Source: Micromonospora sp. AMSO31t (GTDB taxonomy: Bacteria > Actinomycetota > Actinomycetes > Mycobacteriales > Micromonosporaceae). Taken from it: a stretch of 64,000 bases of DNA. The number at the start of each line of letters is the position of its first letter. Within the stretch, counting starts at the first letter, position 1. A program made the translations under genes and the position numbers. Positions 63,452 through 64,000 of the stretch are shown here, piece by piece. The notes under the pieces were generated by a model. The model saw only the letters and a list, made by a program, of their open reading frames with translations. It was not told the origin of the DNA and did no database searches. The DNA is taken from the NCBI RefSeq assembly GCF_008868175.1, contig NZ_WBKT01000006.1, positions 1 to 64,000 of the forward strand. The letters run 5' to 3'.

Positions 63452-64000
63452 TCAGGCCAGTCCGGCTTCGAGGGCTGCCTCGGTCGCGGCGCGGACCGAC
63501 TGCTCCTGCTCGGCGGTCAGCGGCTGTCGCGGCGGCCGGCAGATGCCGCCGTGACGGCCGGCGATGTCCATGGAGAGCTTGATCGCCTGTACGAACTCGG
63601 TCTTCGAGTCCCAGCGCAGCAGGGGGTGCAGCAGCCGGTACAGCGGCAGCGCGGTCTCCAGGTCCCCTGCCACCGAGGCCTCGTACAGCGCCACGGTCGA
63701 GCGGGGAAAGGCGTTCGTGTATCCGGCGACCCATCCCTTGGCGCCCGCGATGCCGACCTCGAGCACGACGTCGTCGGTGCCGATCATCAGGTCCAGTCCG
63801 GGCGCGAGTTCCGAAATCTCGTAGGCCCGGCGCACGTCCCCGCTGAACTCCTTGACGCCCACGATGAGGCCCTCGTTGTACAGCGTGGCGAGGATCCGAG
63901 GCGTCAGGTCGGTCTTGGTGTCGATCGGGTTGTTGTACGCGGTCACCGGCAGGCCGGCCTTGGCGATCTCGCGGTAGTGCTCCAGGACGGCCCGCTCGTC
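63452..64000 (-). CDS. lhpC: DHDPS-family protein, probable Delta1-pyrroline-4-hydroxy-2-carboxylate deaminase (partial)
   Basis: The C-terminal 182 residues of a dihydrodipicolinate-synthase-fold enzyme; the N-terminus runs off the window. The conserved Tyr (VTAYNNP) and the Schiff-base lysine (VGVKEFSGDVRRAYE) are visible. The position next to the epimerase supports deamination/dehydration of pyrroline-4-hydroxy-2-carboxylate to 2-oxoglutarate semialdehyde. The operon promoter must lie beyond base 64000. Confidence 0.88.
   Translation of the reverse strand, partial: DERAVLEHYREIAKAGLPVTAYNNPIDTKTDLTPRILATLYNEGLIVGVKEFSGDVRRAYEISELAPGLDLMIGTDDVVLEVGIAGAKGWVAGYTNAFPRSTVALYEASVAGDLETALPLYRLLHPLLRWDSKTEFVQAIKLSMDIAGRHGGICRPPRQPLTAEQEQSVRAATEAALEAGLA

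Overview
The window is very GC-rich with G/C-ending codons, frequent GTG starts and possible leaderless genes. It carries an F420-type LLM oxidoreductase, a GH46 chitosanase and many actinobacterial transporter and regulator families. It comes from an actinomycete chromosome; Micromonosporaceae is my best guess (inference, not shown by a marker gene). I see no rRNA, CRISPR array, intact tRNA, transposase or integrase.

Layout. 1-2.6 kb: an LtrA membrane protein, a small membrane protein and two decayed genes. 2.6-10 kb (minus): an exported FG-GAP/VCBS propeller protein, then a coupled ABC ATPase - ABC permease - YncE-propeller/phosphoesterase operon. 10-16 kb (plus): an exported HupE/UreJ protein and a 1566-aa secreted metallophosphoesterase/PQQ-like propeller protein. 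16-18.4 kb: a drug-exporter MFS gene divergent from an HxlR regulator, with three evenly spaced operator half-sites between them. 18.6-25 kb: a double-length LtrA fusion, two DJ-1/PfpI proteins, broken genes, and the 3' half of a tRNA-Val that looks like a relic attachment site. 25-29.2 kb: a DinB protein, then a duplicated divergent cassette encoding a four-cysteine protein; the second copy is translationally coupled to a two-piece YeeE/YedE sulfur transporter. 29.4-39.9 kb: an inositol-phosphatase-like gene and a reductive pyrimidine degradation cluster (NCS1 transporter, beta-ureidopropionase, dihydropyrimidinase, F420 oxidoreductase, PucR regulator, aminotransferase, malonate-semialdehyde dehydrogenase). 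39.9-54 kb: mixed chromosomal genes (MmcQ, PIG-L, esterase, DUF6745, an EamA exporter behind a leader-peptide attenuator, chitosanase, DUF4236, MscS, MarR/MFS) with decayed CapA, DUF1877, CHAT and DinB-like fragments. 54-55.4 kb: nadC and a DUF1330 gene. 55.5 kb to the end (minus): a tightly overlapping hydroxyproline-catabolic operon.

How genes work together. The pyrimidine cluster would import uracil/dihydropyrimidines, open the ring, remove carbamate from N-carbamoyl-beta-alanine, transaminate beta-alanine and oxidise malonate semialdehyde to acetyl-CoA. No dihydropyrimidine dehydrogenase is present in the window. The hydroxyproline operon combines two routes. In the 4-hydroxyproline route an epimerase, a three-part FAD/2Fe-2S dehydrogenase, a DHDPS-like deaminase and an aldehyde dehydrogenase lead to 2-oxoglutarate. 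In the 3-hydroxyproline route a two-subunit aconitase-X dehydratase and an ornithine-cyclodeaminase-like reductase lead to proline.

The most interesting unexplained piece is the 26.1-29.2 kb region. There a divergent gene pair with a palindrome between the genes has been duplicated, and the second copy is locked to a sulfur-compound transporter.
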